A stretch of DNA of 64,000 bases from NCBI GenBank assembly GCA_030834695.1, contig JAUQXK010000031.1, positions 88,079 through 152,078 on the forward strand, given 5' to 3'. Source of the stretch: Desulfobacterales bacterium. GTDB taxonomy: Bacteria > Desulfobacterota > Desulfobacteria > Desulfobacterales > SpSt-501. Below, in pieces: positions 1 to 8,787 of this stretch. Made by a program: the position numbers and the translations under genes. Each line of letters opens with the position of its first letter. The stretch's first letter is position 1. The notes under the pieces are model-generated. The model was not told the DNA's origin. It did no database searches and was given only the letters and a program-made list of their open reading frames with translations.

Positions 1-2
1 AC

Positions 3-899
3 AAGCCGGTGGAGTTCATCGCTCCGGCCAACCCCGGCGGCGGGTGGGATCTGACCTGCCGCATGTCCTCTCAAGTTCTCAAGGAAGCCGGCCTGGTCGC
101 GCAGCCGATGGTCGTCGCCAACAAACCCGGTGGGTTCGGGGTGGTTGCCATGACCGAAATGACGCGCAGCCGCGCCCAGGACCAGAACACCCTGGTCGCT
201 TTTTCGGCGGTCCTCACCACTCAGATGGCCATCAAGAAGAACCCGTTTACTTACAAGGACGTTACACCCGTAGCGGCCCTCTTCGTGGATTACGGCGCCA
301 TTGCCGTCAAGAAGGACGCCAAGTATGCCTCGTTCAAGGACTTGATAGAGGATTGGAAAAAGCAGCCGGGAGGGATCAGCTTTGCCGGCAGCTCGCCGCC
401 GGGGGGACTGGACCACATGCGCATCGCCATGATGGCCAAGGAGTTGGGGCTCCCCTTGAAAGACCTGCGCTATGTGGCCTTTCAGGGCGGCGCCGATGCA
501 TTGGCGGCCCTTCTCGGAGGCCACGTGACGGCCTTTGTCGGGGAAGCCGGGGAAATCGCGGGACACGCCGAATCTGGAACCATCCGGCCGTTGGCCCTTC
601 TGTCGGACCGGAAATTGACTGGTATTTTCGAAAAAGTCCCCATGGCGAGCGAGTTCGGAGTGAAAGTCTCCTCCGCCAACTGGCGGGGCTTTTACGGCGC
701 TCCCGGGATGAAGAAGGAAGTGCTCACCTACTGGGAGGACACCTTTGGAAAGATGGTGAAGACCAAGCAATGGGCCGATGTGCTCGAAAAGCAGGCCTGG
801 GTCGATCTCTTCCTCACCGGTGAAAAGCTCCAGAAGTTTCTGGATGACGAATTAACCATGTACCAGAACCTGGCCAAGGATTTAGGACTGGTGCAATGA
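3..899 (+). CDS. tctC: Tripartite tricarboxylate transporter substrate-binding protein, TctC family (5' partial)
   Basis: This is the periplasmic solute-binding component of a TTT-family transporter, which hands a carboxylate to the TctA/TctB membrane pair. The frame is open from base 3, so the start and the signal peptide lie outside the window. The first visible residues (PVEFIAPANPGGGWD) are the first strand and glycine-rich ligand loop of the family, and the rest of the roughly 300-residue Bug/TctC fold is complete to the stop. The stop overlaps the tctB start by four bases (ATGA), which implies translational coupling. The substrate cannot be read from sequence, because TctC homologues bind citrate, other di- and tricarboxylates or aromatic acids. 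Confidence 0.9.
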   Translation, partial: KPVEFIAPANPGGGWDLTCRMSSQVLKEAGLVAQPMVVANKPGGFGVVAMTEMTRSRAQDQNTLVAFSAVLTTQMAIKKNPFTYKDVTPVAALFVDYGAIAVKKDAKYASFKDLIEDWKKQPGGISFAGSSPPGGLDHMRIAMMAKELGLPLKDLRYVAFQGGADALAALLGGHVTAFVGEAGEIAGHAESGTIRPLALLSDRKLTGIFEKVPMASEFGVKVSSANWRGFYGAPGMKKEVLTYWEDTFGKMVKTKQWADVLEKQAWVDLFLTGEKLQKFLDDELTMYQNLAKDLGLVQ

Positions 900-1348
900 A
901 ACGAGCCGAGCGAATCGGAGCTGCGGTCGTCCTGCTCTTGGGAGCCGGCTACCTGTGGGATGCCCTCCTCATGGAGGATGTCACCATCGGTGATCCACTG
1001 GGACCGAAGGTCTTTCCCGTCATTCTCGGCGGCTTGATGGCGATGCTCGGCATTTCGCTGCTGATTCGGCCGGTGGACGGCTCCCCGCCTCGCCCCTTAA
1101 CTGCATCATCGGCATATGCTCTCGTTCTGGCGCTGCTGTTGTGCGCCTACGGGCTCGGCATCGAGTGGATCGGTTACCCGGCCGCAACCTTTCTATTCCT
1201 GCTCGCGGCGTCCCGGCTTCTGGGGGAGAAATCCTGGGTTGCGGGCCTGGTCATTCCACTGGCCCTCAGCCTGGGGGTCTTCGGACTCTTCACACGGGTC
1301 CTGGACATCCCGCTGCCGCTGGGGTTGATCGGAAAGCTGATGGAGTAA
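896..1348 (+). CDS. tctB: Tripartite tricarboxylate transporter small membrane subunit, TctB family
   Basis: This is the small integral membrane subunit of the TTT transporter. The 150 residues hold about four hydrophobic segments, at roughly residues 8-25, 38-56, 75-95 and 100-145. The family hallmark GDPLGPKVFPVILGG lies near residues 31-45, between the first two segments. Length matches known TctB proteins. It overlaps tctC by four bases and precedes tctA by nine, so the three genes form one operon in the usual C-B-A order. Confidence 0.88.
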   Translation: MKRAERIGAAVVLLLGAGYLWDALLMEDVTIGDPLGPKVFPVILGGLMAMLGISLLIRPVDGSPPRPLTASSAYALVLALLLCAYGLGIEWIGYPAATFLFLLAASRLLGEKSWVAGLVIPLALSLGVFGLFTRVLDIPLPLGLIGKLME

Positions 1349-1357
1349 GCATACATC

Positions 1358-2857
1358 ATGATCGAAATCCTGAATCACCTGGGGTACGGCCTCCAGATCG
1401 CTCTGGTCCCGATCAACCTGCTGTACGCTTTTATCGGATGCTTGGTGGGGACCCTCATCGGTGTGCTGCCGGGCATCGGGCCGGCGGGCGGCATGGCGCT
1501 TCTCATTCCGCTGACCTACGGCAAAGAGCCCGCCAGTGCGATCATTCTGCTGGCGGGCATTTACTATGGCGCCATGTACGGAGGATCGACGACATCCATT
1601 TTGCTGAATGTGCCCGGGGAGGCGGCCTCCGTCGTCACCACCCTGGACGGATACCAAATGGCGCGAAAGGGGCGCGCCGGGCCGGCGCTCTCCATTGCGG
1701 CCATCGGGTCCTTCATCGCCGGAACGATCGGAGTGGCCCTGCTCATGCTGCTCGGTCCTCCGTTGGCCAAGGTGGCGCTGCAGTTCGGCCCGGCGGAGAC
1801 TTTCGCCCTGATGGTCTTCGGGCTTTCAACCGTGACCAGTCTGGCCGGCAAGTCCGTGCGCAAGGGGCTGGTCGCCACCACCTTCGGGCTGATGCTCGCC
1901 ACCGTTGGCAGTGATCTGCCCACCGGGATTATCCGCTTTACCTTCGACATCCCCAAGCTGATGGAGGGCGTAGACATTATCGTGGTGGCCATCGGTTTGT
2001 TTGCGGTGTCGGAGATCCTCAGCAGCGCTGAAGAAATGCGGGCGGGGGAATTTTTAGTGGAAAAGGTCAGCCGGATTTGGCTATCCTTTCAGGACTTCCT
2101 CCAAAGCATAGGCGCCATCTTAAGAGGTTCATTTTTGGGATTTTTCATCGGGGTTTTGCCCGGAGCGGCCCACGTGACAGCGTCCTTTCTCTCGTACACC
2201 CTGGAAAAGCGACTGTCCAAACATCCCGAGCGCTTCGGCCAGGGCGAGATCCGCGGGGTTGCCGCGCCCGAGTCGGCCAACAACTCCGCCGCCTGCGGAG
2301 CGCTGATCCCGCTTCTCACCATGGGGCTTCCGGCATCGGCGGTGACGGCCGTGCTCTACGGCGCACTGCTCATGACCGGGGTCCGCCCCAGCCCCTTTCT
2401 GTTCCAGAAGCATCCGGATGTGGTCTGGGGGCTGATCGGCAGCATGTACATCGGCAATGTGATGCTCCTGATTCTAAATCTGCCATTGGTTGCGCTGTGG
2501 GTCAAAATATTGAGAACCCCGCCCCGCTGGCTTTTCCCCATCGTACTGGCCGTTTCTTTCGTCGGCGTATACAGCGTCAACGCTTCGGCGCTGGACCTTC
2601 TGCTCGCGACCCTGTTGGGAGTTGTGGGCTACTTCATGCGTCGGCTCGACTATCCCTTGGCCCCGGTCATCCTGGGCCTCGTGCTCGGTAACCTGCTGGA
2701 GCAGGCCCTTCGACAAACCTTGATGATCTCCGGAGGCAGCCTGGACATCTTCTGGCGAAGTCCGATCGCCATCACCCTGTTTGTGCTGGCTGCGGCCGTG
2801 GTGGCCCTGCCCAAGGTGCTGTATCGGAGCCAGTCGAAACTTGAGGTCGAAACCTAG
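1358..2857 (+). CDS. tctA: Tripartite tricarboxylate transporter large permease, TctA family
   Basis: This is the large permease of the TTT transporter, about 500 residues with roughly a dozen membrane segments, and it carries the transport path. The family signature is clear near residues 28-45 (GCLVGTLIGVLPGIGPAGG), followed by YGAMYGGSTTSILLNVPGE. A second copy of the same pseudo-repeat occurs in the C-terminal half (GFFIGVLPGAAH, then PESANNSAACGALIPLLTMG). It is the last gene of tctCBA. Such transporters are usually driven by a cation gradient. A Tam-like methyltransferase follows 117 bases downstream on the same strand. Confidence 0.93.
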   Translation: MIEILNHLGYGLQIALVPINLLYAFIGCLVGTLIGVLPGIGPAGGMALLIPLTYGKEPASAIILLAGIYYGAMYGGSTTSILLNVPGEAASVVTTLDGYQMARKGRAGPALSIAAIGSFIAGTIGVALLMLLGPPLAKVALQFGPAETFALMVFGLSTVTSLAGKSVRKGLVATTFGLMLATVGSDLPTGIIRFTFDIPKLMEGVDIIVVAIGLFAVSEILSSAEEMRAGEFLVEKVSRIWLSFQDFLQSIGAILRGSFLGFFIGVLPGAAHVTASFLSYTLEKRLSKHPERFGQGEIRGVAAPESANNSAACGALIPLLTMGLPASAVTAVLYGALLMTGVRPSPFLFQKHPDVVWGLIGSMYIGNVMLLILNLPLVALWVKILRTPPRWLFPIVLAVSFVGVYSVNASALDLLLATLLGVVGYFMRRLDYPLAPVILGLVLGNLLEQALRQTLMISGGSLDIFWRSPIAITLFVLAAAVVALPKVLYRSQSKLEVET

Positions 2858-2974
2858 CTGAAACGGATAGGACAACCCGCGGCCGACCGGCGTGAGGACG
2901 CAGGCGTTTTCAGGATAGGGCCGGACCGCCCATCATGAGCCGACGCTTGGCGGCAGGCTACCATCGATGAAGCC

Positions 2975-3775
2975 ATGACCTCGCAATACCAGTGGGATGC
3001 CCGGGACTATGAGAAGCATTCGGCGGGCCAGTTCAAATGGGCTCTGGAGCTGATCGCCAGGCTGCAATTGACCGGAACCGAATCGGTACTTGATCTGGGA
3101 TGTGGCGATGGCAAAGTGACCGCCCAGCTCGCCAGCCGTGTGCCCATGGGGCGCGTTCTGGGTATCGACAGCGCTCCTTCGATGGTCGAGCTCGCCAGGC
3201 AGAAATTCCCGCCCCACCGGCATCCCAACCTGCATTTCTCCTGTCTGGACTTCCGTGAGCTGGAATTCCATGGGGAATTCGACCTGGCATTTTCCAACGC
3301 GGCGCTGCACTGGGTGAAAGACCAGCGCCGCGTGCTGGTTCGAGCGGCCCACGCGCTTCGGACAGGAGGACGGCTATTGTTCCAAATGGGTGGAGCGGGC
3401 AACGCGCGCCAGGTGATTGAGGTCCTGGATGAGATGATTGCTCGCGGCGTCTGGAAACGTTGGTTTACGGACTTTGATTTCCCGTACGGATTTTATCACC
3501 CGCACGACTACGAGACGTGGGCTGTCGAAGCGGGGCTTCGGTTGCTGCACAATGAGCTCATCGCCAAAGACATGGTCCACGAGGGCATCACGGGCCTGGC
3601 CGGATGGATCCGAACCACCTGGATGCCTTACCTCGACCGGCTGCCGCCAGCGGACCGAGACGTGTTCGTCCGGGTCCTATGCGAGGAATTTCTGCGGCGC
3701 CATCCCCCGGATGACGCCGGACGGGTTCACGTATCCATGGTGCGTCTGGAAGTGGCGGCGGCCCGGGCGAACTGA
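2975..3775 (+). CDS. Class I SAM methyltransferase, trans-aconitate 2-methyltransferase-like
   Basis: This is a 266-residue SAM-dependent methyltransferase. The SAM motif I (VLDLGCGDGKVT) is near residues 38-49, motif II acidic residue in VLGIDSAPSMVE, and the family motif FSNAALHWV near residues 109-117 resembles the FANASLQWL of E. coli Tam. Length and the C-terminal helical region also fit the Tam/type-11 family. Tam methylates trans-aconitate, an inhibitory by-product of the citrate cycle. Its position after a tricarboxylate transporter is suggestive, but many homologues have other substrates. The start is the first ATG of the frame with family-like N-terminal sequence, and no strong ribosome-binding site is seen. 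Confidence 0.75.
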   Translation: MTSQYQWDARDYEKHSAGQFKWALELIARLQLTGTESVLDLGCGDGKVTAQLASRVPMGRVLGIDSAPSMVELARQKFPPHRHPNLHFSCLDFRELEFHGEFDLAFSNAALHWVKDQRRVLVRAAHALRTGGRLLFQMGGAGNARQVIEVLDEMIARGVWKRWFTDFDFPYGFYHPHDYETWAVEAGLRLLHNELIAKDMVHEGITGLAGWIRTTWMPYLDRLPPADRDVFVRVLCEEFLRRHPPDDAGRVHVSMVRLEVAAARAN

Positions 3776-3781
3776 TCCTGC

Positions 3782-3807
3782 GCCGACGCAACCCGGGAGA
3801 CGTCGGC
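3782..3807. terminator. Hairpin between convergent genes, possible bidirectional terminator
   Basis: Seven-base perfect arms GCCGACG (3782-3788) and CGTCGGC (3801-3807) flank a 12-base loop. They lie in the 34-base gap between the methyltransferase and the convergent XRE-cupin gene. There is no T tract, so intrinsic termination is uncertain. Confidence 0.35.
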
Positions 3808-3809
3808 AA

Positions 3810-4448
3810 TCATCCCTGGTGGAGGACCGCCAGGATCGTCGCCTTATTCTCTTTGGCTGAAATGATATGCGGCGTGGTGCCCAGATAATAGGCGCTGTCG
3901 CCGGGCTCCAGTTCGAAGCGTTCATCCCCGATTTCAAGCAGCGCCGTCCCATCTAGAACAAAGACGAACTCCTCACCATCGTGTACGGAAATTTCCTTAT
4001 CGGCCGCAGGAAGCAGCTGGACCAGGAACGCTTCCATATGGCGGCCCTTAACGCCCGGCGCAAGGCTTTTGTAGCTATAAAGATGTTTCTTGCCGGCGGT
4101 TGAGGTGGACCGCGAGGTGGCCAAGCGTTCGCTCTTGCGGGTGATGGAATACAGCTTGTCACCGGTCCCCGAAACCAGACGGCCGAACGCGCTGTCGAGC
4201 GCCTTGGAAAGTTTGATCATGGTTCCCAGCTGAGGCTGGACTTGACCGGTCTCGATCCCCGAGAGGAAGGCCACATCGAAACCGGTGAGCCGTGACAACT
4301 CTTCCAGCGCCACGCCCTTCTCCTCCCGCATGGCCCGAATACGAGCCCCGATGTCTTCGATGTCCTTTGCGGAGGGAGCGGCGATATCGCCCGTCAGATT
4401 CTCAAAAAAATCAATTTCGAATACCGATTTCGGATCGTTGATTTTCAT
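3810..4448 (-). CDS. XRE-family transcriptional regulator with C-terminal cupin domain
   Basis: This is a one-component DNA-binding regulator of 212 residues. A helix-turn-helix of the Cro/CI type spans about residues 30-90 (IRAMREEKGVALEELSRLTG, then AFLSGIETGQVQP). A cupin beta-barrel covers about residues 130-210 (HDGEEFVFVLDG, LEPGDSAYYLGTTPH) and should bind a small ligand. A good ribosome-binding site (AAGGAG) precedes the ATG. It lies 13 bases downstream of the acyl-CoA dehydrogenase gene on the same strand, so it is probably the last gene of that operon. It is the natural candidate for binding the inverted repeat in the operon promoter. That target is an inference. Confidence 0.88.
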   Translation of the reverse strand: MKINDPKSVFEIDFFENLTGDIAAPSAKDIEDIGARIRAMREEKGVALEELSRLTGFDVAFLSGIETGQVQPQLGTMIKLSKALDSAFGRLVSGTGDKLYSITRKSERLATSRSTSTAGKKHLYSYKSLAPGVKGRHMEAFLVQLLPAADKEISVHDGEEFVFVLDGTALLEIGDERFELEPGDSAYYLGTTPHIISAKENKATILAVLHQG

Positions 4449-4461
4449 AAAAGACTCCTTT

Positions 4462-5619
4462 TCACAAACATTTCGCGCCGATGTGGCGGGCGATCACGAT
4501 GCGCTGAACCTCCGAGGTACCCTCCCCGATTTCCAGAAGCTTCTGGTCGCGGTAGAAGCGCTCCACGTCGTATTCCTTCATCAGGCCGTAGCCGCCGTGA
4601 AGCTGAACAGCATGATTGGCGCAGCGGTACATGACCTCGGAGCAGTAAAGCTTGGCCATCGCGGCTTCCTTCGAAAAGGCCATTTCGCTGTCGCGCAGCC
4701 AGCAAGCCTTGTAAAGCAGCAGGCGCGCGCACTCGATTTCCATAGCCATGTCCGCCAGTTTGAAAGCGCTGGCCTGGAAGGTGGCGATGGGGCGGCCGAA
4801 CTGTTCGCGCTCATTGGCATAACGCGAGGCCCGGTCAAAACAGCCCTGGGCGCCGCCCAAGCCCATGGCGGCGATGGACAGTCGCCCGCCGTCCAACGTC
4901 TGCATCATCTGGTGGAAACCGTGGCCACGGGGGCCCAGCAGATGGTCCTTGGGGACCCGGCAGTCCTCGAAATAAAGCTCGGCGGTATTGGACGAGCGCC
5001 ACATCATCTTGCCGTGCATCGGCTTGGCAGTAAAGCCTCGGGTGCCGGCCTCCACCACGATGCAGGACAACTCGGCCCTCCCGTCGCCCCGCACCCCGGT
5101 GCGCGCCAGCACCGTAACGCCGGAGGTGATCCGGGTAGCGGCGTTGGTGATGAAGATCTTGCTGCCGTTGATCACCCACTCGTTGCCGTCCAACACGGCG
5201 GTGGTTTTCGAGTTGGAGGCGTCGGAGCCGGCATTCGGTTCGGTCAACCCGAAGCCCCAAAGCGCCTCTCCCTTGCACAGCGGCGGCAGGTATTTCTTCT
5301 TTTGTTCCTCATTGCCGAAGTAGTAGAGCGGGCCGATCCCCAGCGAATTTTCCGCCGCCACGGTGGCGGCGTGGGATCCGTCCACGCGAGCGATTTCTTC
5401 CACGGCGATGATGTAGGAGAGATAATCCATACCCTGGCCGCCGTATTTTTCCGAGACGAAGACGCCGAACAGCCCCAATTCTGCCATTTTTTGCATGGTG
5501 TCGTAGGAAAATTCCTCTTTTTCATCTAACTCTCTGGCGACAGGCTGGATCTCGTTTTCAGCAAAACTGCGGACCGATTCTCTCAAAATCTCGTGCTCGG
5601 ACGACAGGCTGAAGTCCAT
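4462..5619 (-). CDS. Acyl-CoA dehydrogenase (FAD), short/branched-chain type
   Basis: This enzyme catalyses alpha,beta-dehydrogenation of an acyl-CoA using FAD and passes electrons to ETF. The 385-residue protein has the whole family architecture: N-terminal helical domain, FAD/substrate beta domain (GFGLTEPNAGSDASN near residue 130, WVINGSKIFITNA), and C-terminal helices ending in LEIGEGTSEVQRIVIARHIG. The glutamate of GEGT occupies the catalytic-base position of short-chain enzymes. A GTG two codons earlier (5625) is also possible. I prefer the ATG at 5619 because AGGAG lies five bases upstream of it. A consensus promoter lies about 100 bases upstream and an XRE-cupin regulator follows. The substrate is not determinable from sequence. 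Confidence 0.92.
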   Translation of the reverse strand: MDFSLSSEHEILRESVRSFAENEIQPVARELDEKEEFSYDTMQKMAELGLFGVFVSEKYGGQGMDYLSYIIAVEEIARVDGSHAATVAAENSLGIGPLYYFGNEEQKKKYLPPLCKGEALWGFGLTEPNAGSDASNSKTTAVLDGNEWVINGSKIFITNAATRITSGVTVLARTGVRGDGRAELSCIVVEAGTRGFTAKPMHGKMMWRSSNTAELYFEDCRVPKDHLLGPRGHGFHQMMQTLDGGRLSIAAMGLGGAQGCFDRASRYANEREQFGRPIATFQASAFKLADMAMEIECARLLLYKACWLRDSEMAFSKEAAMAKLYCSEVMYRCANHAVQLHGGYGLMKEYDVERFYRDQKLLEIGEGTSEVQRIVIARHIGAKCL

Positions 5620-5696
5620 GGTCACTCCTCGTGGTTGGGTGGTTCATGCGAACATGCGCCGGGGTGGATTCAAACTTGGCACGAAGTGATGAATCT

Positions 5697-5739
5697 GTTA
5701 AGGATTCTGTTGAGCGTTTTCTATATGTGGATCCTTAAC
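5697..5739. promoter_or_regulatory. Inverted repeat, putative operator of the acyl-CoA dehydrogenase promoter
   Basis: The perfect nine-base arms GTTAAGGAT (5697-5705) and ATCCTTAAC (5731-5739) are separated by 25 bases. One arm lies inside the spacer between -35 and -10 of the predicted promoter. The other lies just downstream of the expected start of transcription. This arrangement is typical of a repressor operator. The XRE-cupin protein encoded in the same operon is the likely binder. Confidence 0.5.
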
Positions 5740-5748
5740 CCTTGTCAA
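5720..5748 (-). promoter_or_regulatory. Sigma70-type promoter for the acyl-CoA dehydrogenase operon
   Basis: Read on the minus strand, TTGACA (5748-5743) and TATAGA (5725-5720) are separated by exactly 17 bases. This is a near-perfect housekeeping promoter pointing at the gene that starts at 5619. An inverted-repeat arm fills the spacer. Confidence 0.65.
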
Positions 5749-5780
5749 CCACCTAAATCGCATTCATTAAATGATTCATC

Positions 5781-6641
5781 ATGCCGGAATTGCCCGAAGT
5801 TGAAACGATCGCAAAAGATCTCAATGCAGTCGGCATCGTTGGGAAAACCCTGGTTGGCGCCCGAGTCTATTGGAAGCGGACGATCGCCGAGCCTTCCGTA
5901 GCGGAATTCTGCCGTTTGATCCAAAACAAGAGGGTTGTCGGCGTACGCCGCAGGGGGAAGTTTCTCGTGTTCGATCTCGCAGGTGGCGCCGACCTGCTGA
6001 TCCATCTACGCATGTCCGGCCGGCTTAATTGGGTTCCGCAGGAATCGACGCGGGAGCGCCACGAACATGTGGTACTGGGCTTTGCCGACGGCAGCGAACT
6101 GCGGCTCCACGACACGCGCAAGTTCGGGCGGATCTATCTGACCCAGGAGGCCGAAACCATCCTGGGACGACTGGGACCCGAGCCGCTCGAGCCGGCCTTC
6201 ACTGTCGAGCTTCTGCAAACGATGGTGAAATCCCGTCAACGGCAGCTGAAGCCGCTTCTGCTCGATCAGGGCTTTATTGCAGGCCTGGGTAATATTTACG
6301 TCGACGAGGCTCTGTGGGAGGCAAGGATCCACCCGCAGCAACGCTCAGACACGCTATCCCGGAGAAAGCTCGCCGCGCTTCATGCCGCGATCCAAAGCGT
6401 GCTCCGGCGCGGCCTGAAGAACCTCGGCACGTCGCTGGGAACCGGTAAGGCCAATTTCTACTCGGTCGGCCGCCGCCGTGGACGAAACCGGGACGAATTG
6501 AACGTATTCCGCCGCACCGCGGAGCCATGCCCGCGCTGTGCGGCAAAAATCAGACGCATCCTCGTGGGGCAGCGAAGCACCCACATCTGCCCGAAATGTC
6601 AGATCGTTAAAACGTGCAGGGATTCCGAAAAGGATTTCTGA
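5781..6641 (+). CDS. mutM: Formamidopyrimidine-DNA glycosylase (Fpg/MutM)
   Basis: This base-excision repair enzyme removes oxidised purines such as 8-oxoguanine and cleaves the abasic site. The mature N-terminus PELPEVET supplies the catalytic proline and Glu3, and Lys60 (RRRGKFLVF) is conserved. The H2TH region has QGFIAGLGNIYVDE near residues 163-176. The C-terminal zinc finger has Cys250, Cys253, Cys270 and Cys273, with the DNA-binding arginine in GQRSTHICPKC. The 286-residue length is slightly above the usual 270. It is transcribed divergently from the acyl-CoA dehydrogenase and is followed after four bases by the DUF3786 gene. Confidence 0.95.
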   Translation: MPELPEVETIAKDLNAVGIVGKTLVGARVYWKRTIAEPSVAEFCRLIQNKRVVGVRRRGKFLVFDLAGGADLLIHLRMSGRLNWVPQESTRERHEHVVLGFADGSELRLHDTRKFGRIYLTQEAETILGRLGPEPLEPAFTVELLQTMVKSRQRQLKPLLLDQGFIAGLGNIYVDEALWEARIHPQQRSDTLSRRKLAALHAAIQSVLRRGLKNLGTSLGTGKANFYSVGRRRGRNRDELNVFRRTAEPCPRCAAKIRRILVGQRSTHICPKCQIVKTCRDSEKDF

Positions 6642-6645
6642 CCCC

Positions 6646-7308
6646 ATGCCGGAACGCCGAAGATCTCCTGCTCCGCCGGCCTACGCCCCCGATGGATCTC
6701 ATCTCAAGGTGGCAGCGGAACACTGGGAGCGCCTGAACCAAAAAGACCTGCTGCAGCTGAGCGCTCAGACCCAATTCCAGCTCACGCATGACGGCCGCCT
6801 CGTGTTCAAGTTTCTCAATCGCAGCGTCATGGTGGACCCGCACGCCCGCTGCCTGCAGCGACCGGTCGGAGCGAATTGGGAAAAAGTTGACGATCCCCTG
6901 CTCGAGTTGGTCAGCGTCCTCTACCTGAGCAGCGTGCAGGACGTCTACCCGTTGGGGCGGGACATCGTCGGAACGAAGGACTTGCGGGAGGGGCATTTCT
7001 TCCAAGGCCCCCACGAATTGAGGACCACCCTGTTGGTTGAACGCTATGGCAATGACCTTCAAGGCTTCCGGCAGGCATCCAGCCGGCTGGAAGGCGAGCG
7101 GATGGACATGGCGGACGCCGCGGTTCGGCTGAAGCCTTTTCCGCGGCTGCACTTGTACTACCTCTTGTGGGAAGGAGACGAAGAATTCCCTGCGAGAATG
7201 AACGTGCTGTTCGAACGCTCCATTGAAAACATCCTTGCAGCCGACGCCATTTGGGCGTTGGTCAATCGGGTATCGACGGAGCTTCTAAAATCCGGGGCGG
7301 AGATTTGA
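6646..7308 (+). CDS. DUF3786 domain-containing protein
   Basis: This is a 220-residue cytoplasmic protein of unknown function. The C-terminal part fits the DUF3786 pattern seen in many Desulfobacterota and clostridia: a strand with LKPFPRLHLYYLLWEGDEEF and then a helix with VLFERSIENILAADAIWALVN. I place the start at the ATG of MPERRRS, four bases after the mutM stop, because the longer frame would overlap the zinc-finger end of mutM. It probably forms an operon with mutM, but no shared function is evident. Confidence 0.75.
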   Translation: MPERRRSPAPPAYAPDGSHLKVAAEHWERLNQKDLLQLSAQTQFQLTHDGRLVFKFLNRSVMVDPHARCLQRPVGANWEKVDDPLLELVSVLYLSSVQDVYPLGRDIVGTKDLREGHFFQGPHELRTTLLVERYGNDLQGFRQASSRLEGERMDMADAAVRLKPFPRLHLYYLLWEGDEEFPARMNVLFERSIENILAADAIWALVNRVSTELLKSGAEI

Positions 7309-7373
7309 CCGGCTGGGTATCGGTATTCCTGTACCGGCCGATCACCGAACACCCTCCGCAACGCGATGGGGTC

Positions 7374-8726
7374 TCAGAAAGCGATGATGCCGGTGTAATT
7401 GGCGGGAGTGACACGCCGCAGCTCATCCTTTACCTCCCGCGAGATATCCAATGACTCGACGAACTGCGCAATGGTTTCCCGGTTCATCCGGGTATGGGTT
7501 CGGGTGAAATCTTTTAGCGCTTCGTAAGGTTTCGGATACCCTTCGCGCCGCAGAATCGTCTGAATGGCTTCCGCCACCACCGCCCAGTTGTCTTCAAGAT
7601 CGGCGCGGAGTGCCTCCTCGTTCAGAATCAGCTTGCCGAGCCCCTTTGAGAGCGACTTCAGTGCAATGAGCATGTGGGCCAGTGGAACGCCGAGGTTGCG
7701 AATGACGGTGGAATCGGTGAGGTCTCTCTGCAGCCGCGATATCGGCAGCTTGGCGGCAAGGTGCTCCAGCAGTGCGTTGGCGACGCCGAGATTTCCCTCC
7801 GAGTTCTCGAAATCGATGGGGTTGACCTTGTGGGGCATGGCGGATGAGCCCACTTCTCCGGCGATGATCTTCTGCTTGAAGTAGTCCATGGAGATGTAAG
7901 TCCAAATGTCGCGGTCCAGGTCGATCAGGATGGTGTTGATGCGCCGCAGGTTGTCGCAGAAAGCCGCCAGATTGTCATAGTGCTCGATTTGAGTGGTCGT
8001 GCGCGAGCGCGACAGACCCAGCACCGTGTTGACCAGATCATCGGCAAATGCATTCCAGTCGATGGCCGGATAGGCCACGTGATGGGCGTTGAAATTGCCG
8101 GTAGCACCGCCGAATTTCGCCGAAAAGGGCACCTGCTTAAGTTGGCCCAGTTGCACTTTCAACCGTTCGACGAACACCTGGATTTCCTTTCCCAGAGTGG
8201 TCGGCGATGCCGGCTGGCCGTGGGTCCGGGCGAGCATGGGTACTCCTATCCAATCCCGGGCCTTGATCTGCAGCAGGGCGATGACCCCATCCAACGCCGG
8301 CTGCATCACATCATACCAGCCCTTTTTGAGCGACAGGGGCACAGCGGTGTTGTTGATGTCCTGCGATGTCAGGCCGAAGTGGATGAACTCGCTATATTGC
8401 TGCAGCCCCATTTCACCGAACTTTTCTTTGAGGCGGTACTCCACGGCTTTAACGTCGTGGTTGGTTACCTTTTCGATATCCTTGATCCGACGGGCGTCCG
8501 CCATTGAAAAGCTTCGATAAAGCTCCCGCAGTCGCTCAAATTGGTCCGGGTTGAACTCCTTGAGCTGCGGCAGAGGCAACCGGCAAAGGGCGATGAAATA
8601 CTCCACCTCTACGCGCAATCGATAGTTGATCAACGCACGTTCCGAAAAATAAGATGCCAGTGCTTCGGTTTGACGCCGGTATCGGCCGTCTACCGGCGAG
8701 ATGGCCTCCAGCGGAGAAGATTCCAT
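7374..8726 (-). CDS. purB: Adenylosuccinate lyase
   Basis: This enzyme cleaves SAICAR to AICAR and adenylosuccinate to AMP in purine synthesis. The 450-residue protein is of the E. coli PurB type, with the N-terminal motif AISPVDGRYRRQTEALASYF and the fumarase/aspartase-superfamily signature SSAMPHKVNPIDFENSEGN in the flexible catalytic loop. TSQDINNTA near residue 125 and ARTHGQPASPTTLG near residue 170 are also conserved. AAGGA precedes the ATG, and a consensus promoter lies about 60 bases upstream. It complements the split purH genes about 7 kb away, which take AICAR on to IMP. Confidence 0.96.
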   Translation of the reverse strand: MESSPLEAISPVDGRYRRQTEALASYFSERALINYRLRVEVEYFIALCRLPLPQLKEFNPDQFERLRELYRSFSMADARRIKDIEKVTNHDVKAVEYRLKEKFGEMGLQQYSEFIHFGLTSQDINNTAVPLSLKKGWYDVMQPALDGVIALLQIKARDWIGVPMLARTHGQPASPTTLGKEIQVFVERLKVQLGQLKQVPFSAKFGGATGNFNAHHVAYPAIDWNAFADDLVNTVLGLSRSRTTTQIEHYDNLAAFCDNLRRINTILIDLDRDIWTYISMDYFKQKIIAGEVGSSAMPHKVNPIDFENSEGNLGVANALLEHLAAKLPISRLQRDLTDSTVIRNLGVPLAHMLIALKSLSKGLGKLILNEEALRADLEDNWAVVAEAIQTILRREGYPKPYEALKDFTRTHTRMNRETIAQFVESLDISREVKDELRRVTPANYTGIIAF

Positions 8727-8787
8727 AGCAAGCGTCCTTGACTCATTGGGGTTGCAGGTTGAACCGGGCAGAATCCATCGCGCTGGT

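Noticed and set aside
4285-5529. Open frame of 414 codons antisense to the acyl-CoA dehydrogenase
   Set aside because: The dehydrogenase frame has clear catalytic motifs and a promoter, and the antisense frame has none.
5641-5682. Second tRNA-like phrase with GGATTCAAAC
   Set aside because: No stems fit around it, and it lies in the promoter region of a protein gene.
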